Assembly: GCF_031656915.1 (NCBI RefSeq)
Contig: NZ_CP134227.1
Span: 186,001-250,000, forward strand
Length of the DNA stretch: 64,000 bases
Direction: 5' to 3'
Source of the DNA: Nocardioides marmorisolisilvae
Lineage (GTDB): Bacteria > Actinomycetota > Actinomycetes > Propionibacteriales > Nocardioidaceae
Shown here: one piece after another, positions 15,973 through 24,762 of the stretch
Numbering within the stretch: the first letter of the stretch is position 1
Layout of the letters: each line of letters begins with the position of its first letter
Program-made: the position numbers and the translations under genes
Notes under the pieces: model-generated
What the model was told of the DNA's origin: nothing
What the model saw: only the letters and a program-made list of their open reading frames with translations
Databases searched by the model: none

Positions 15973-17775
15973 TCAGCGCGCGTAGAGCGCCTCGACGTCG
16001 TCCGCGCACTCCCGCATGACCACGTTGCGCTTCAGCTTGAGGCTGGGCGTCAGCTGGCCGCCCTCCTCGGTCCAACTGACCGGAAGGATCGTGAACTTGC
16101 GGATCGACTCCGCCTTCGAGACCGCCTTGTTGGCGTCCTCGACCGCAGCCTCGATCTCGGCACGGAGGTCAGGGTCGTCGACGAGCTCGGCGAGCGGGCC
16201 GGACTTGTCGTGCTGCCGGGCCCAGGCCTCGAAGGCCTCCTCGTCGACGGTCACCAGGGCCGCGATGAACGGCTGGCCGTCGCCGACCACGATGCACTGG
16301 TCGACCAGCGCGTGGGCTCGGAGCCGGTCCTCGAGCACCGCGGGAGCGACGTTCTTGCCGCCTGCGGTGACCAGGATCTCCTTCTTGCGACCTGTGATCC
16401 GGACGAAGCCCTCGTCGTCGATCTCCCCGACGTCGCCGGTGTGGAACCAGCCGTCGCCGTCGATGGCGTCGCTGGTGGCCCGCGGATTGTTCCAATAGCC
16501 GGCGAAGACCTGCCCGCCACGGAAGAGCAGCTCGCCGTCGTCGGCCACCCGGACCGAGGTGCCCTGGACAGGGCGTCCCACAGTGCCGATCCGCTGGGCG
16601 TCGGGAAGGTTCACCGTCAGGGCTGCGGTGGTCTCCGTCAGGCCATAGCCCTCCAGGACGTTGACCCCCACGCCGCGGTAGAAGTGGCCGAGGCGCTCAC
16701 CCAGCGGAGCGCCCCCGGAGACGGCATACTCGCAGTTCCCGCCGAGCGCGGTGCGCAGCCGGCCGTACACGAGTCGGTCGAAGACCGCGTGCTGTGCCCT
16801 GGTGAGGAGTCCGGCGCGGCCGGTGTCCTGGGCGCGCGACCAGGCGATCGCTGCCTCCGACGCGCGCTGGAAGACGCGGCCCTTGCCGTCGGCGACAGCA
16901 CGTTGGGACGCGGTGTTGAAGACCTTCTCGAAGACGCGGGGCACCGCCAGGATGAAGGTCGGCCGGAACCCGGCGAAGTCCTCGAGCAGGTTGCGTACGT
17001 CGGCGGAGTGCCCCATCCGGACCCGGGCGCGGATGCAGCCGACCTCGATGATCCGCGCGAAGACGTGCGCCAGCGGGAGGAACAGCAGCGTGGACGGCGG
17101 ATCCTCCCCCTCCTCGGGCCTGAAGAGCCGGTCCAGCTCCTCGATGGCGACGGTGGCCTCGAACAGGAAGTTCGCGTGGGTCAGCATGCAGCCCTTGGGA
17201 CGGCCCGTCGTTCCTGACGTGTAGATCAGCGTGGCCAGTGCGTCCGGTCCGGTGCCGGAGCGTCGCGCCTCGAGGTCGGCGTCAGGGACGTCCTCGCCGA
17301 GGGTGTGCAGCACGTCGAGCGCCCCGCCCTCGATGGACCAGACGTTGTGCAGGTCGTCCAGACCCTCCCGGACCTCGCTGACCCGGCTCATGTGATCGGG
17401 CGTCTCGGCGAGAACGGCCCGCGCCCCTGAGTCCGCCAGGATCCAGCGCACCTGCTCGGCGCTCGATGTCTCGTAGATGGGCACGCTGGCCGCCCCGGCG
17501 TACCAGATGGCGTAGTCCAGGACGGTCCACTCGTAGCGGGTCTTGGACATCAGGGCGACCCGGTCCCCGGGCTGGACGCCGGCCGCGATGAGGCCCTTCG
17601 CCGTCGCCCGCACCTCGGCGAGCAGGGTTGCCGCAGTGACGTCACGCCAAGCGGTGCCGTCGCGGCGGCTCAGCACGACGGCATCGGGGTGCTCGGTGCC
17701 GTTGGCCACCACGTCGTCGGCCAGGTTGCCGATCTGCGGGACGGTCACCTCGAGGGGGGTGGAGTACTCACGCAC
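15973..17775 (-). CDS. long-chain fatty-acid-CoA ligase (FadD15-type AMP-binding protein)
   Basis: 600 residues from GTG 17775, with GAGGAGG six bases upstream. The AMP-binding P-loop is YTSGTTGRPKG (~residue 170), followed by the YGLTETTA motif, the adenine-binding GELLFRGGQVF region and the C-terminal lysine hinge ITGRKKEILVTAGGKN. Length and motifs match the FadD15/FACL6 type that activates long-chain fatty acids with ATP and CoA. It is a single-gene transcript convergent with nothing and lies between the Tad locus and the SRPBCC operon. Confidence 0.92.
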   Translation of the reverse strand: MREYSTPLEVTVPQIGNLADDVVANGTEHPDAVVLSRRDGTAWRDVTAATLLAEVRATAKGLIAAGVQPGDRVALMSKTRYEWTVLDYAIWYAGAASVPIYETSSAEQVRWILADSGARAVLAETPDHMSRVSEVREGLDDLHNVWSIEGGALDVLHTLGEDVPDADLEARRSGTGPDALATLIYTSGTTGRPKGCMLTHANFLFEATVAIEELDRLFRPEEGEDPPSTLLFLPLAHVFARIIEVGCIRARVRMGHSADVRNLLEDFAGFRPTFILAVPRVFEKVFNTASQRAVADGKGRVFQRASEAAIAWSRAQDTGRAGLLTRAQHAVFDRLVYGRLRTALGGNCEYAVSGGAPLGERLGHFYRGVGVNVLEGYGLTETTAALTVNLPDAQRIGTVGRPVQGTSVRVADDGELLFRGGQVFAGYWNNPRATSDAIDGDGWFHTGDVGEIDDEGFVRITGRKKEILVTAGGKNVAPAVLEDRLRAHALVDQCIVVGDGQPFIAALVTVDEEAFEAWARQHDKSGPLAELVDDPDLRAEIEAAVEDANKAVSKAESIRKFTILPVSWTEEGGQLTPSLKLKRNVVMRECADDVEALYAR

Positions 17776-17937
17776 GGGGCGCCTCCTCGCGGGTGGTGCC
17801 GACGTGAGCCGGCGACGGGATCTGCTCGGGTGGTGGGGCTGACGTTACCGACTGCGCACCCTGAGGAGTACGGCGACCAGCAGCCGGACCGTGCGTCCGC
17901 CGCGCTGACGGGACGATCCTCGGGGCCCGGACTCGGA

Positions 17938-17943
17938 TAGCCT
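17938..17943 (+). promoter_or_regulatory. leaderless promoter (-10 TAGCCT)
   Basis: TAGCCT ends seven bases before the ATG at 17951, the spacing of actinobacterial leaderless transcripts. No Shine-Dalgarno precedes this ATG, in agreement. Confidence 0.6.
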
Positions 17944-17950
17944 GTCCGAC

Positions 17951-18388
17951 ATGGCCGAGCAGACCACGTCGAGCATCCTCATCGAGGCCCCCGCCGAGCG
18001 GGTGATGGCGGTGATCGCGGACTTCCCGGCGTACCCGACCTGGGCCCAGGGCATGAAGCAGGTCGACGTGCTCAGCGCCGGTGCCGACGGGCGGGCCGAG
18101 CAGGTCCACTTCGAGCTCGAGGCGACCCCGATCAAGGACACCTATGTCTTGGGCTACGACTGGGACGGTGACCGGGCCGTGCACTGGCACCTGGTCGAGG
18201 GCAAGATGCTCAAGGCCATGCAGGGGGCCTACGAGCTGAGCCCCGCCGGGACCGGGACCGAGGTCACCTACCGGCTCACTGTGGAGGTCGCGATCCCGAT
18301 GATCGGGATGCTGCGGCGCAAGGCCGAGAAGGTGATCATCGACAGCGCGCTGAAGGGGCTGAAGAAGCGCGTCGAGTCGCTCGGCTGA
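17951..18388 (+). CDS. SRPBCC (START-like) family protein
   Basis: 145 residues with the polyketide-cyclase/START fold pattern: an N-terminal strand and helix (SILIEAPAERVMAVIADFPAYPTW, recognisable as AERVMAVIADF), a glycine loop, and a long C-terminal amphipathic helix. These proteins bind hydrophobic ligands in a deep cavity; the ligand is not predictable. First gene of a tight four-gene operon with an ArsA-like ATPase 6 bp downstream. Confidence 0.85.
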   Translation: MAEQTTSSILIEAPAERVMAVIADFPAYPTWAQGMKQVDVLSAGADGRAEQVHFELEATPIKDTYVLGYDWDGDRAVHWHLVEGKMLKAMQGAYELSPAGTGTEVTYRLTVEVAIPMIGMLRRKAEKVIIDSALKGLKKRVESLG

Positions 18389-18394
18389 GCCGCT

Positions 18395-19582
18395 GTGGCT
18401 CCGCGGATCATCCTCTTCACCGGCAAGGGGGGCGTCGGCAAGACCACGACGGCGGCGGGCACGGCGACGCTCGCGGCCCGGTCGGGCAGCCGCACCCTCG
18501 TGCTGTCCACCGACGCTGCCCACTCGCTCGCTGACACGTTCGGCGTCGCCATCGGTGCCGAGCCCACCCAGGTCGAGGAAGGACTGTGGGTCCAACAGGT
18601 CGACGCCCAGCGCCGCTTCGAGCACTCCTGGGGCGAGATCCAGGGCTACCTGCGCAGCGTGCTGGACACGGTCGGGGTCGACCCGATCACCGCGGAGGAG
18701 CTCACCGTGGTGCCGGGGGCCGAGGAGGTGCTCGCCCTCCTCGAGCTCCGCTCGCACGCGGTGGGGGACCGGTGGGACCTCATCGTGGTGGACTGCGCGC
18801 CGACCGCCGAGACCCTGCGCCTGCTCGCACTGCCCGAGGCGCTCGGCTGGTACATGAACCGCGTCTTCGGCGTCCAACGCCGGGTGGTCAAGGCTCTCCG
18901 TCCCGTCCTCACTCGCGCGGCCGGCGTGCCGATGCCGGAGGAGTCCGTCTTCGACGCGGTCCAGCGACTGCACCACGACCTGTCGGAGGTGCAGCAGATC
19001 CTCAGCGGCAAGGACGCCACGGTGCGGCTGGTGCTCACCCCGGAGGCCGTCGTCGTGGCGGAGGCGCGCCGTTCGCTGACCACCCTCTCGCTGTACGGCT
19101 ACCGGGTGGACGGGGTCGTGGCGAACCGGGTGTTCCCCTCCGGGAGCGATGAGTGGCTGGCAGGCTGGGTGCGCGCGCAGTCCGAGGTGCTCGACGAGAT
19201 CCGGCACTCGTTCGCCGGTCTGCCCATCTGGGTGTCGGCGTACCAGCCGGGCGAGCCCGTCGGAGCGGACGCTCTGGCGTCCTTCGCGGCCGCGGCGTAC
19301 GGCGACGACGACCCGTTCGCCCTGCTCGAGGACGAGGGGCCGATGAGCGTCCGACGGACCGACAGCGGTGCCGTGCTCAGCATCGCGCTGCCCTTCGCGA
19401 GCCGGGAGGACGTCGACCTCGCTCGGCACGGCGACGAGCTCGTCGTGACCGTCGGGTCGTACCGGCGGCTGCTGGCGCTGCCCGTGGCGCTGGCCCGGCA
19501 GACGGTCACCGGCGCTCGTGTCGAGGATGGCGCCCTGCAGGTACGGTTCAGGTTCGAGGAGGGATCCACCCGTGACCGATGA
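18395..19582 (+). CDS. ArsA/Get3-like ATPase with C-terminal HSP20-like domain
   Basis: 395 residues from GTG 18395. The deviant Walker A GKGGVGKTT is at residues ~10-18, with switch I TDAAHSLADTFG and a WDLIVVDCAPTAETLRLL Walker B region. The last ~75 residues form the small beta-rich domain (LSIALPFASREDV, GDELVVTVGSYRR) that in ArsA families is HSP20-like. There is one ATPase domain, as in Get3, and no duplicated half. No arsenic genes are nearby, so a chaperone or membrane-targeting job is as likely as arsenite export. Translationally coupled to the next gene by 11 bp overlap. Confidence 0.88.
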   Translation: MAPRIILFTGKGGVGKTTTAAGTATLAARSGSRTLVLSTDAAHSLADTFGVAIGAEPTQVEEGLWVQQVDAQRRFEHSWGEIQGYLRSVLDTVGVDPITAEELTVVPGAEEVLALLELRSHAVGDRWDLIVVDCAPTAETLRLLALPEALGWYMNRVFGVQRRVVKALRPVLTRAAGVPMPEESVFDAVQRLHHDLSEVQQILSGKDATVRLVLTPEAVVVAEARRSLTTLSLYGYRVDGVVANRVFPSGSDEWLAGWVRAQSEVLDEIRHSFAGLPIWVSAYQPGEPVGADALASFAAAAYGDDDPFALLEDEGPMSVRRTDSGAVLSIALPFASREDVDLARHGDELVVTVGSYRRLLALPVALARQTVTGARVEDGALQVRFRFEEGSTRDR

Positions 19583-19982
19583 TCGCGCCGACGACGAGCA
19601 GGATGCCTCCGGCAGGCCGCCGGTCGGCAGCGTCGCCGAGGAGGCCGCCGCGCTGTTGGCGGCGCTGTCCGGCTTCGCCAAGGAGCAGGGCAGCCAGTAC
19701 GCCGGTGCCGCCTCCGGGGTCGCGACCGCCGCGTCGGAGTCGCTGCACAACCTCAACGAGCACATCGCCACGGGGTCGAAGGACTGCGTCTACTGTCCGG
19801 TGTGCCAGGTGATCCACGCAGTGCGTGCGACCAGCCCGGAGGTGCGCACGAACCTGGCCATCGCCGCGAACGCCCTCGCCCAGGCCGCGGCGGGCATGCT
19901 GGCCAGTCACGTCCCGACGGACGAGTCCGGTCCGGTGCAGAAGATCGACCTGGACGACGGCTCCGACTGGGAGGACTCCTGA
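19572..19982 (+). CDS. conserved actinobacterial small protein with CxxCxxC
   Basis: 136 residues from GTG 19572, overlapping the ATPase gene. The N-terminus is acidic and disordered-looking. A helix (EEAAALLAALSGFAKEQG) precedes a conserved segment DCVYCPVCQ with three cysteines, followed by a helical stretch and an acidic tail. The Cys cluster could bind zinc. Proteins like this recur beside the ArsA-like ATPase in actinobacteria, but I cannot assign a function. Confidence 0.7.
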   Translation: MTDDRADDEQDASGRPPVGSVAEEAAALLAALSGFAKEQGSQYAGAASGVATAASESLHNLNEHIATGSKDCVYCPVCQVIHAVRATSPEVRTNLAIAANALAQAAAGMLASHVPTDESGPVQKIDLDDGSDWEDS

Positions 19983-20954
19983 GTGGCAACGCACGGCACG
20001 CAGCACCTGAGCATCGGCGTCGACGTCGGCGGCACCAAGATCGCCGGTGGCCTGGTCAGCGAGGACGGCACCCTGCTCGGCTCCGCCAGGCGAGAGTCGC
20101 CGGCGACCGACTCGAGTGCGATCGTCGCCACCATCGCCGACCTGGTCGAGGAGCTGACCGCGACCGCCGAGGGCGCGGTCCGCGGCATCGGCGTCGCCGC
20201 GGCAGGGTTCGTCGACCGGGACCGTTCGACGGTGCTCTTCGCCCCCAACCTGGCGTGGCGAGACGAGCCGCTGCGGGCCGACCTGGAGACCCGGCTGAAG
20301 CTCCCGGTGGTCATCGAGAACGATGCGAACGCGGCGGCGTGGGGGGAGTTCCGATTCGGTGCGGGCGCCGATGTCGACGACCTGTTGCTGATCACCGTCG
20401 GCACCGGCATCGGCGGCGGCGTGGTCCTTGACGGCCAGCTGATGCGCGGTGGCTTCGGCATCGGTGCCGAGGTCGGGCACATGCGCGTCGTACCGGACGG
20501 GCGGCTGTGCGGCTGCGGCAACCACGGCTGCTGGGAGCCCTACGGCTCGGGCAACGCGCTCGTCAAGAACACCCGCACCGAGGCCGCACAGTCATTGCTG
20601 GCCAGCGACCTGGTCGCGCGCGCCGGCGGCGACCCGGACGACATCGACGGGCCGATGATCAGTGCCGCAGCGGCCGCCGGCGACCAGTTCGCGATCGACC
20701 AGATCAAGGAGATCGGCACCTGGCTGGGGGCCGGTATCGCCTCCCTGGCTGCGATCCTCGACCCGACCGTGGTGGTGATCGGTGGGGGCGTCAGCGAGGC
20801 CGGCGAGCTGCTCGTCGGACCCGTCCGGGAGACCTTCGGCCGGCTCCTGACCGGGCGTGGTCACCGTCCGACGGCCGAGATCCGCCTCGCCAGCCTGGGC
20901 AACCGAGCCGGGATGCTCGGCGTCGCCGACCTGGCCCGCACGCCCGCTCGCTGA
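19983..20954 (+). CDS. ROK-family glucokinase
   Basis: 323 residues from GTG 19983, immediately after the previous stop. The N-terminal phosphate-1 motif GVDVGGTKIAGG, catalytic ENDANAAAWGE (Asp base), phosphate-2 TVGTGIGGG and the zinc motif CGCGNHGCWEPYGSG (three Cys and a His pattern) identify a ROK kinase, most likely glucokinase (ATP or polyphosphate dependent). Four-gene operon partner of the SRPBCC and ATPase genes, a context without an obvious glycolytic link. Confidence 0.9.
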   Translation: MATHGTQHLSIGVDVGGTKIAGGLVSEDGTLLGSARRESPATDSSAIVATIADLVEELTATAEGAVRGIGVAAAGFVDRDRSTVLFAPNLAWRDEPLRADLETRLKLPVVIENDANAAAWGEFRFGAGADVDDLLLITVGTGIGGGVVLDGQLMRGGFGIGAEVGHMRVVPDGRLCGCGNHGCWEPYGSGNALVKNTRTEAAQSLLASDLVARAGGDPDDIDGPMISAAAAAGDQFAIDQIKEIGTWLGAGIASLAAILDPTVVVIGGGVSEAGELLVGPVRETFGRLLTGRGHRPTAEIRLASLGNRAGMLGVADLARTPAR

Positions 20955-20966
20955 ACGCGCGGTCCC

Positions 20967-21416
20967 TCAGACGACCGCACCGTCGTCCCACGGATCGTCG
21001 TCGTCACCCTTGCGCATCGTGGCCACCAGGTAACCGAAGCCGCCCACGAACGCGCAGAACAGCAGCAGGGAGGCCCAGGACGGCAGGCTGATCCGCAGCA
21101 GGATGCAGACCAGGGCGATCGAGGGCGAGCCGAACAGGGCGATCCAGGCGGCGCCGCGCGGTCCGGTGGGCCGGGGGGCGGGCGGTGGCGGCGGGGGCAC
21201 GTAGTGCTCCTGCGGTTCGTCGACCCAGGTCGCAGGGGGGTCCGGCTCCGGCTGGGCACGCGCCTCCTGCTGGCTGCGGTCGAGGGCCCGATCCCAGTCC
21301 TGCCCGGTCAGGTCGTCCTTGAGGGCGGGCTCGCCGTAGTTGGCGACGATCTCGCGCCAGACAGAGTCCTGGTCGCCGGCCGGAAGGTCGCGGTCGGGAT
21401 CCGGCTGGTCAGCCAT
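20967..21416 (-). CDS. proline-rich two-helix membrane protein
   Basis: 149 residues. The first half is acidic and ends in a run of eight prolines, then two predicted transmembrane helices (IALFGSPSIALVCILLR and WASLLLFCAFVGGFGYLV) with an acidic tail containing DDDDPWDD. Such actinobacterial proteins are uncharacterised. Its ATG overlaps the esterase stop by 8 bp, so the two are co-transcribed. Confidence 0.75.
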   Translation of the reverse strand: MADQPDPDRDLPAGDQDSVWREIVANYGEPALKDDLTGQDWDRALDRSQQEARAQPEPDPPATWVDEPQEHYVPPPPPPAPRPTGPRGAAWIALFGSPSIALVCILLRISLPSWASLLLFCAFVGGFGYLVATMRKGDDDDPWDDGAVV

Positions 21417-22176
21417 CGGAGGTCACCCGCGCGACGAAGGCCGCACTCTCCTCGTAGATCTGCTCGGCGTCGTTGTCGATGGTGGCGACGTGGTAGCTGT
21501 TCGTGAGCAGCCGCTCGGTGAGGTCGCGTGAGGAGACGCCACCGAGGATGATCCGGCCCGACGACGGGTCCACCACATGGTCCTCAGCGGAGCGGAAGAG
21601 CAGCAGCGGGCAGGTGATCCGGTCGAGGTCGGCACGGACCCGCTTCCAGGCTGCCGTCATCGAGGCCAGTGGCTTGAGCGGGGTCCGATCGTAGGCGGCC
21701 TCGTCGACGCCGGGCTTCTTGATGTCGTTGCCGATGGCCGGCATCGACCGCACGACGTGCTTGAGCAGCGGTACGGCGAGGAGTTGTCTGTTGGTGCTGG
21801 CCACCGCCGCGTTGACCAGGACCACGCCGGCGATCTCGGGGTGCTGCTCGGCGAGGTGGAGCGCCAGCGTGCCGCCCATCGAGAGGCCCCCGACCACCAC
21901 AGCGTCGGTGCGGGCCGCCAGGGCGGCGTACGTCCGCTCGACCTCTGCTGCCCAGTCGTCCCAGCGGGTGCGCAGCATGTCCTGCACGCTGGTGCCGTGT
22001 CCGGGGAGCCGGGGGACCTCCACCGCGTACCCCTGCGCGGCGAGGTACTCGCCCCATGGAGTCATCGAGGCCGGGGAGCCGGTGAAGCCGTGGCTCAGCA
22101 GCACTCCGACGCGGCGTCCGGCGGATCCGGCCCGCCCCTCCGACGAGTACGGCGGAATGCGGACGTCTGCACTCAC
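21409..22176 (-). CDS. alpha/beta-hydrolase, carboxylesterase/monoacylglycerol lipase type
   Basis: 255 residues from GTG 22176 with a GGAG sequence upstream. The oxyanion HGFTGSP, the nucleophile elbow GLSMGG (Ser ~ residue 103), an Asp in RSAEDHVVD and a terminal His in NSYHVATID complete a canonical triad. The pattern resembles Est30-type carboxylesterases and monoacylglycerol lipases. Co-transcribed with the small membrane protein downstream and divergent from plsC. Confidence 0.9.
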   Translation of the reverse strand: MSADVRIPPYSSEGRAGSAGRRVGVLLSHGFTGSPASMTPWGEYLAAQGYAVEVPRLPGHGTSVQDMLRTRWDDWAAEVERTYAALAARTDAVVVGGLSMGGTLALHLAEQHPEIAGVVLVNAAVASTNRQLLAVPLLKHVVRSMPAIGNDIKKPGVDEAAYDRTPLKPLASMTAAWKRVRADLDRITCPLLLFRSAEDHVVDPSSGRIILGGVSSRDLTERLLTNSYHVATIDNDAEQIYEESAAFVARVTSDG

Positions 22177-22239
22177 GGAGTCTCCTGGCGGGGTGGTCGG
22201 GTGGGGACCTCCATCGTTTCACGCGCCCGGTGGAGGGGC

Positions 22240-22245
22240 TAGGGT
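22240..22245 (+). promoter_or_regulatory. -10 element (TAGGGT) of plsC
   Basis: TAGGGT would place the transcription start near 22252, upstream of a GGGAGGA RBS (22269-22275) and therefore upstream of the TTG start at 22282. This argues against a start at 22246. Confidence 0.45.
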
Positions 22246-22281
22246 GTGGGCGGCGACGGCGCGTTATCGGGAGGACTCGGC

Positions 22282-23031
22282 TTGTTCTACTGGTTCCTGA
22301 AGTGGATTGCCCTCGGCCCCATGCTGCGTGTGGTCTTTCGACCCCGGGTGGCCGGTCTCGAGAACGTCCCCGAGGAGGGGCCGGTGATCCTCGCCAGCAA
22401 CCACCTGTCCTACGCCGACTGGCTGTTCATGCCGCTCACCCTGCCGCGCCGGGTGAGCTTCGTGGCCAAGGCCGAGTACTTCACCAGCCCCGGCATCAAG
22501 GGATGGCTGCAGAAGACCTTCTTCAGAGGTGCCGGGCAGATCCCGATCGACCGATCGGGAGCCAACGCGGCCGAGGGTGCGCTGATGTCGGCAAAGTCCG
22601 TGCTGGCCAATGGGGAGATGTTCGGCATCTACCCCGAGGGCACCCGCTCCCACGACGGCCGGTTGTACCGCGGCAAGACCGGCGTGGCCCGGCTCGCGCT
22701 GGAGACCGGGGTGCCGGTGATCCCCGTGGGCGTAGTGGGCACAGACGCGATCGCCCCTCCGGGCAAGACCTTCGGCCGGCTGACCCGGCCGCTGGTGCGC
22801 TTCGGCAAGCCGCTGGACTTCTCCCGCTACGAGGGGATGGAGAACGACCGCTACATCCTCCGGTCGATCACCGACGAGATCATGTACGAGATCATGCGCC
22901 TCTCGGGTCAGGAGTACGTCGACATGTACGCCAGCCGGGCCAAGGAGGAGGCCAAGCGCGCCGACCGGGAGGCCCGGAGTGCCGGAGCCGCCCCGCGGGA
23001 CGGTGCCGAGAGGGACCGCAAGGCATCGTGA
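22282..23031 (+). CDS. plsC: 1-acyl-sn-glycerol-3-phosphate acyltransferase (PlsC family)
   Basis: 249 residues. The TTG at 22282 is chosen because GGGAGGA lies six bases upstream and the -10 element sits downstream of earlier candidates. The acyltransferase motif I NHLSYADW (the HX4D variant has NHLSYADW with the catalytic H and D) and motif III YPEGTRSHDG are present. The enzyme makes phosphatidic acid. The C-terminal tail is charged and disordered-looking. It overlaps the MOSC gene (GTGA). Confidence 0.88.
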   Translation: MFYWFLKWIALGPMLRVVFRPRVAGLENVPEEGPVILASNHLSYADWLFMPLTLPRRVSFVAKAEYFTSPGIKGWLQKTFFRGAGQIPIDRSGANAAEGALMSAKSVLANGEMFGIYPEGTRSHDGRLYRGKTGVARLALETGVPVIPVGVVGTDAIAPPGKTFGRLTRPLVRFGKPLDFSRYEGMENDRYILRSITDEIMYEIMRLSGQEYVDMYASRAKEEAKRADREARSAGAAPRDGAERDRKAS

Positions 23032-23831
23032 GGGTCCACTCGGTCCACCGCTACCCGGTGAAGTCGATGGGCGGAGAGGACCTCACCAGCGCGGTCGTCG
23101 AGCCCTGGGGGCTGGCCGGCGACCGCCGGTGGATGGTCGTCGACGCCGAAGGCCGCGCCCTGACCGCCCGCGAGGCGCCGGCCCTGCTCCGCGTGCGCCC
23201 GACGCTGACGGCGGACGGCGTGCTGCTGCGCTGCGATCGGCGGGCCGTCGCGGCCCGGCCCGAGGAGCCGCTGGTCGAGGTCACGGTCTGGGGCGACACC
23301 GTGAAAGCCACCCCTGCGGGGCCGGAGGCGAGCAGCTGGCTGAGCGAGCTGCTCGGCGTTGCGGTTCGCCTGGTCTTCCTCGACGACCCCACCCGGCGGC
23401 CGGTGGACCCGCGCCACGGACGTCCTGCGGATCGGGTCTCCTTCGCTGACGGCTACCCGCTGTTGCTGACCAGCACGTCGTCGCTCGAACAGCTCGAGAC
23501 CTGGGTGGCAGCCGGTCCGCACGCCGCGGAGGGCCCGCTGCCGATGTCCAGGTTCCGGCCCAGTGTCGTCGTCGAGGACGTGGAGCCGTGGGCCGAGGAC
23601 GGCTGGCGGCTGCTGCGGATCGGGGCGGCGCAGTTCCGTTCGGTCAAGCCCTGTGCGCGCTGCGTGATCACCACCACCGACCCGCTGACGGGTCGGCGCG
23701 GGCGCGAGCCCCTGGCGAGCCTGGCCAGGCACCGCAACATCGACGGCGGCCTGCTGTTCGGCGTCAACCTGGTGCCCGACGGTGCGGGCGAGCGGATCGC
23801 CGTCGGCGATGCCGTCGAGGTGCTGGGATGA
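23028..23831 (+). CDS. MOSC domain-containing protein (YiiM/mARC-like)
   Basis: 267 residues from GTG 23028. The N-terminal MOSC_N beta-barrel (RYPVKSMGGEDL) and the C-terminal MOSC domain with the cofactor cysteine in SVKPCARCVITTTD are present. MOSC proteins bind molybdenum cofactor and reduce N-hydroxylated or similar compounds. The next gene overlaps its stop (ATGA) and encodes a flavin-reductase-like protein, possibly an electron donor. Confidence 0.9.
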   Translation: MRVHSVHRYPVKSMGGEDLTSAVVEPWGLAGDRRWMVVDAEGRALTAREAPALLRVRPTLTADGVLLRCDRRAVAARPEEPLVEVTVWGDTVKATPAGPEASSWLSELLGVAVRLVFLDDPTRRPVDPRHGRPADRVSFADGYPLLLTSTSSLEQLETWVAAGPHAAEGPLPMSRFRPSVVVEDVEPWAEDGWRLLRIGAAQFRSVKPCARCVITTTDPLTGRRGREPLASLARHRNIDGGLLFGVNLVPDGAGERIAVGDAVEVLG

Positions 23832-24346
23832 CCATTCATCATGAGCACCCGTTCCTGGATCCCCACGTCGATGACGTACGACGGCTGCGTGGCCGGGTCG
23901 GCGCCACGGTCTCGTTGTGGACCAGCGGTGTGCTCGGTGCCGGCGCGGCCGGGTTGACGGTGTCGTCGTACGCGGTGGTGGCCGGCGAGCCCGGCCACTT
24001 CGTCGCGGCGCTGGACCCCGACTCCGACCTGTCGGACCGGTTGCGTGAGACCGGGCGCGCCGTGGTCCACCTCCTGGCCTGGGCCGACCGGGACCTCGCC
24101 GACGCCTTCGGCGGCACCGCGCCCGCTCCCGGTGGTCCGTTCCGACTGCGCTCCTTCCTGGACTCCCCGCATGGGCCTCGGCTGGAGACGGCGACCACCT
24201 GGGCGTCGGTCCGCCTCGAGGACGGCCGTGACGTGGGGTGGTCGTGGATGGTGACCGCGGCGATCGAGGAGCTGCGGGTCGGCGACGCCGACTGGCTGGT
24301 GCACCGCCGCGGGAGGTACGCCCACGCTGGTCCGACCCGCGGGTGA
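23828..24346 (+). CDS. flavin reductase-like domain protein
   Basis: 172 residues. The split-barrel FMN-binding fold is recognisable from GLTVSSYAVVAGEPGHFVAALDPDSD (in parts: LTVSSYAVV, VAALDPDSD). It is coupled to the MOSC gene by an ATGA overlap, so the pair might form a small redox module. Substrate and whether FMN is bound are unknown. Confidence 0.8.
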   Translation: MTIHHEHPFLDPHVDDVRRLRGRVGATVSLWTSGVLGAGAAGLTVSSYAVVAGEPGHFVAALDPDSDLSDRLRETGRAVVHLLAWADRDLADAFGGTAPAPGGPFRLRSFLDSPHGPRLETATTWASVRLEDGRDVGWSWMVTAAIEELRVGDADWLVHRRGRYAHAGPTRG

Positions 24347-24372
24347 TCACGCGGGATGATTCGGCCGCCGGG

Positions 24373-24378
24373 TAGCGT
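24373..24378 (+). promoter_or_regulatory. -10 element (TAGCGT) of the ClgR-like gene
   Basis: TAGCGT lies 30 bp before the ATG at 24408, leaving a short leader with GAGAGGGGA as RBS. This indicates its own promoter separate from the MOSC operon. Confidence 0.45.
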
Positions 24379-24407
24379 TGCACCCGTCGGACGAGAGGGG
24401 AGCAGTC

Positions 24408-24746
24408 ATGGTGGCCGAATCGGTGCTGTTGCGTGAGTCACTGGGCACGGTGCTGCGCGCCGAGCGGATGCGGCGCGGCATGACGCTGCGCGAGCTGTCC
24501 GGAGCTGCCCGGATCAGCCTGGGCTACATCTCCGAGGTCGAGCGTGGCCAGAAGGAGGCCTCGTCCGAGCTGCTGGCGGCCCTGTGCGACGCCCTCGGGG
24601 TGCCGCTGTCGACGGTGCTGCGGTTGACCAGTGACGAGGTCGCGGTGATCGAGTCGCCAGTGCCCGACACGGTCCCGGCGGTCCGCTCCGACGTGCGCAG
24701 CGACGCCGCCGTGGTCCTCAGCGGCGTGGTGGCCTCGGCCGCCTGA
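24408..24746 (+). CDS. XRE-family regulator, ClgR-like
   Basis: 112 residues. A helix-turn-helix at residues ~15-60 has the diagnostic [20 protein letters not shown] and [12 protein letters not shown] stretches (each seen in shorter pieces) of ClgR, the actinobacterial activator of clp protease genes. The typical clgR sits beside cinA, which is not seen here, so this may be a paralogue. The C-terminal 40 residues are variable. Convergent with the wax synthase gene. Confidence 0.8.
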   Translation: MVAESVLLRESLGTVLRAERMRRGMTLRELSGAARISLGYISEVERGQKEASSELLAALCDALGVPLSTVLRLTSDEVAVIESPVPDTVPAVRSDVRSDAAVVLSGVVASAA

Positions 24747-24762
24747 CCCTCGGAGCACCGGG

